From Deltaproteobacteria bacterium ADurb.Bin026 (lineage in GTDB: Bacteria > Desulfobacterota > Syntrophorhabdia > Syntrophorhabdales > Syntrophorhabdaceae), in contig MWEV01000077.1 in NCBI GenBank assembly GCA_002071245.1, forward strand, positions 1-5,040: 5,040 nucleotides of DNA. The letters are read 5' to 3'. Below the pieces are notes generated by a model. That model was given only the letters and a program-made list of their open reading frames with translations. It was not told the origin of the DNA and ran no database searches. Numbering within the stretch: position 1 is the stretch's first letter; every line of letters starts with the position of its first letter. This document shows positions 5,030-5,040 of the stretch, one piece after another. The position numbers and the translations under genes were made by a program.

Positions 5030-5040
5030 GAATTATGGTA

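Overview
The window looks like a piece of an AT-leaning Gram-negative bacterial chromosome. A periplasmic TRAP-type uptake system, a Crp/Fnr-family regulator and a mannosyl-3-phosphoglycerate phosphatase-like enzyme occur together. A deltaproteobacterial (Desulfobacterota-like) anaerobe would fit this combination, but that is only an impression from protein style and gene content; nothing here fixes the taxonomy.

Layout. (1) Bases 1-813, + strand: a HAD-superfamily phosphatase of the mannosyl-3-phosphoglycerate phosphatase type. Its extreme N-terminus is cut off by the window edge, and the first visible residue is the catalytic Asp of motif I. (2) Bases 819-4303, - strand: a compact operon read right to left, Crp/Fnr-type regulator -> dctP (periplasmic binding protein) -> dctQ (small membrane subunit) -> dctM (large membrane subunit). 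Gaps are 11 bp, 13 bp and a 4-bp ATGA overlap. The phosphatase and dctM converge with only 5 bp between their stops. (3) Bases 4304-4391: a short divergent control region with a 16-bp inverted repeat, TGTAA-N6-TTACA, which has the geometry of a Crp/Fnr operator. It lies just upstream of a consensus TATAAT reading rightward and of the regulator gene reading leftward. (4) Bases 4392-4636, + strand: a short transcription unit with an ORF for a 50-residue single-pass membrane protein, closed by a very strong intrinsic terminator (12-bp perfect stem plus six T). (5) Bases about 4637-5040: no intact gene. This stretch holds the decayed 3' end of an IS21-family insertion sequence (istB C-terminus with frame changes, paired terminal repeats, and an end finishing in TTGACA at 4972). 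It is followed by a promoter-like sequence that points out of the window.

How the parts may work together. The regulator leads the TRAP operon and probably controls it, itself and the divergent small gene through the shared palindrome. Its recognition helix has Val where E. coli CRP has Glu181, and Asn where CRP has Arg185. This agrees with a half-site TGTAA rather than TGTGA. Its ligand pocket lacks the usual phosphate-binding Arg, so cAMP is an unlikely ligand. The small membrane-protein gene facing the regulator, not recognised as any family, is the least explained and most interesting item. The TRAP components imply Na+ (or H+) driven uptake of an organic acid; the substrate cannot be read from the sequence.
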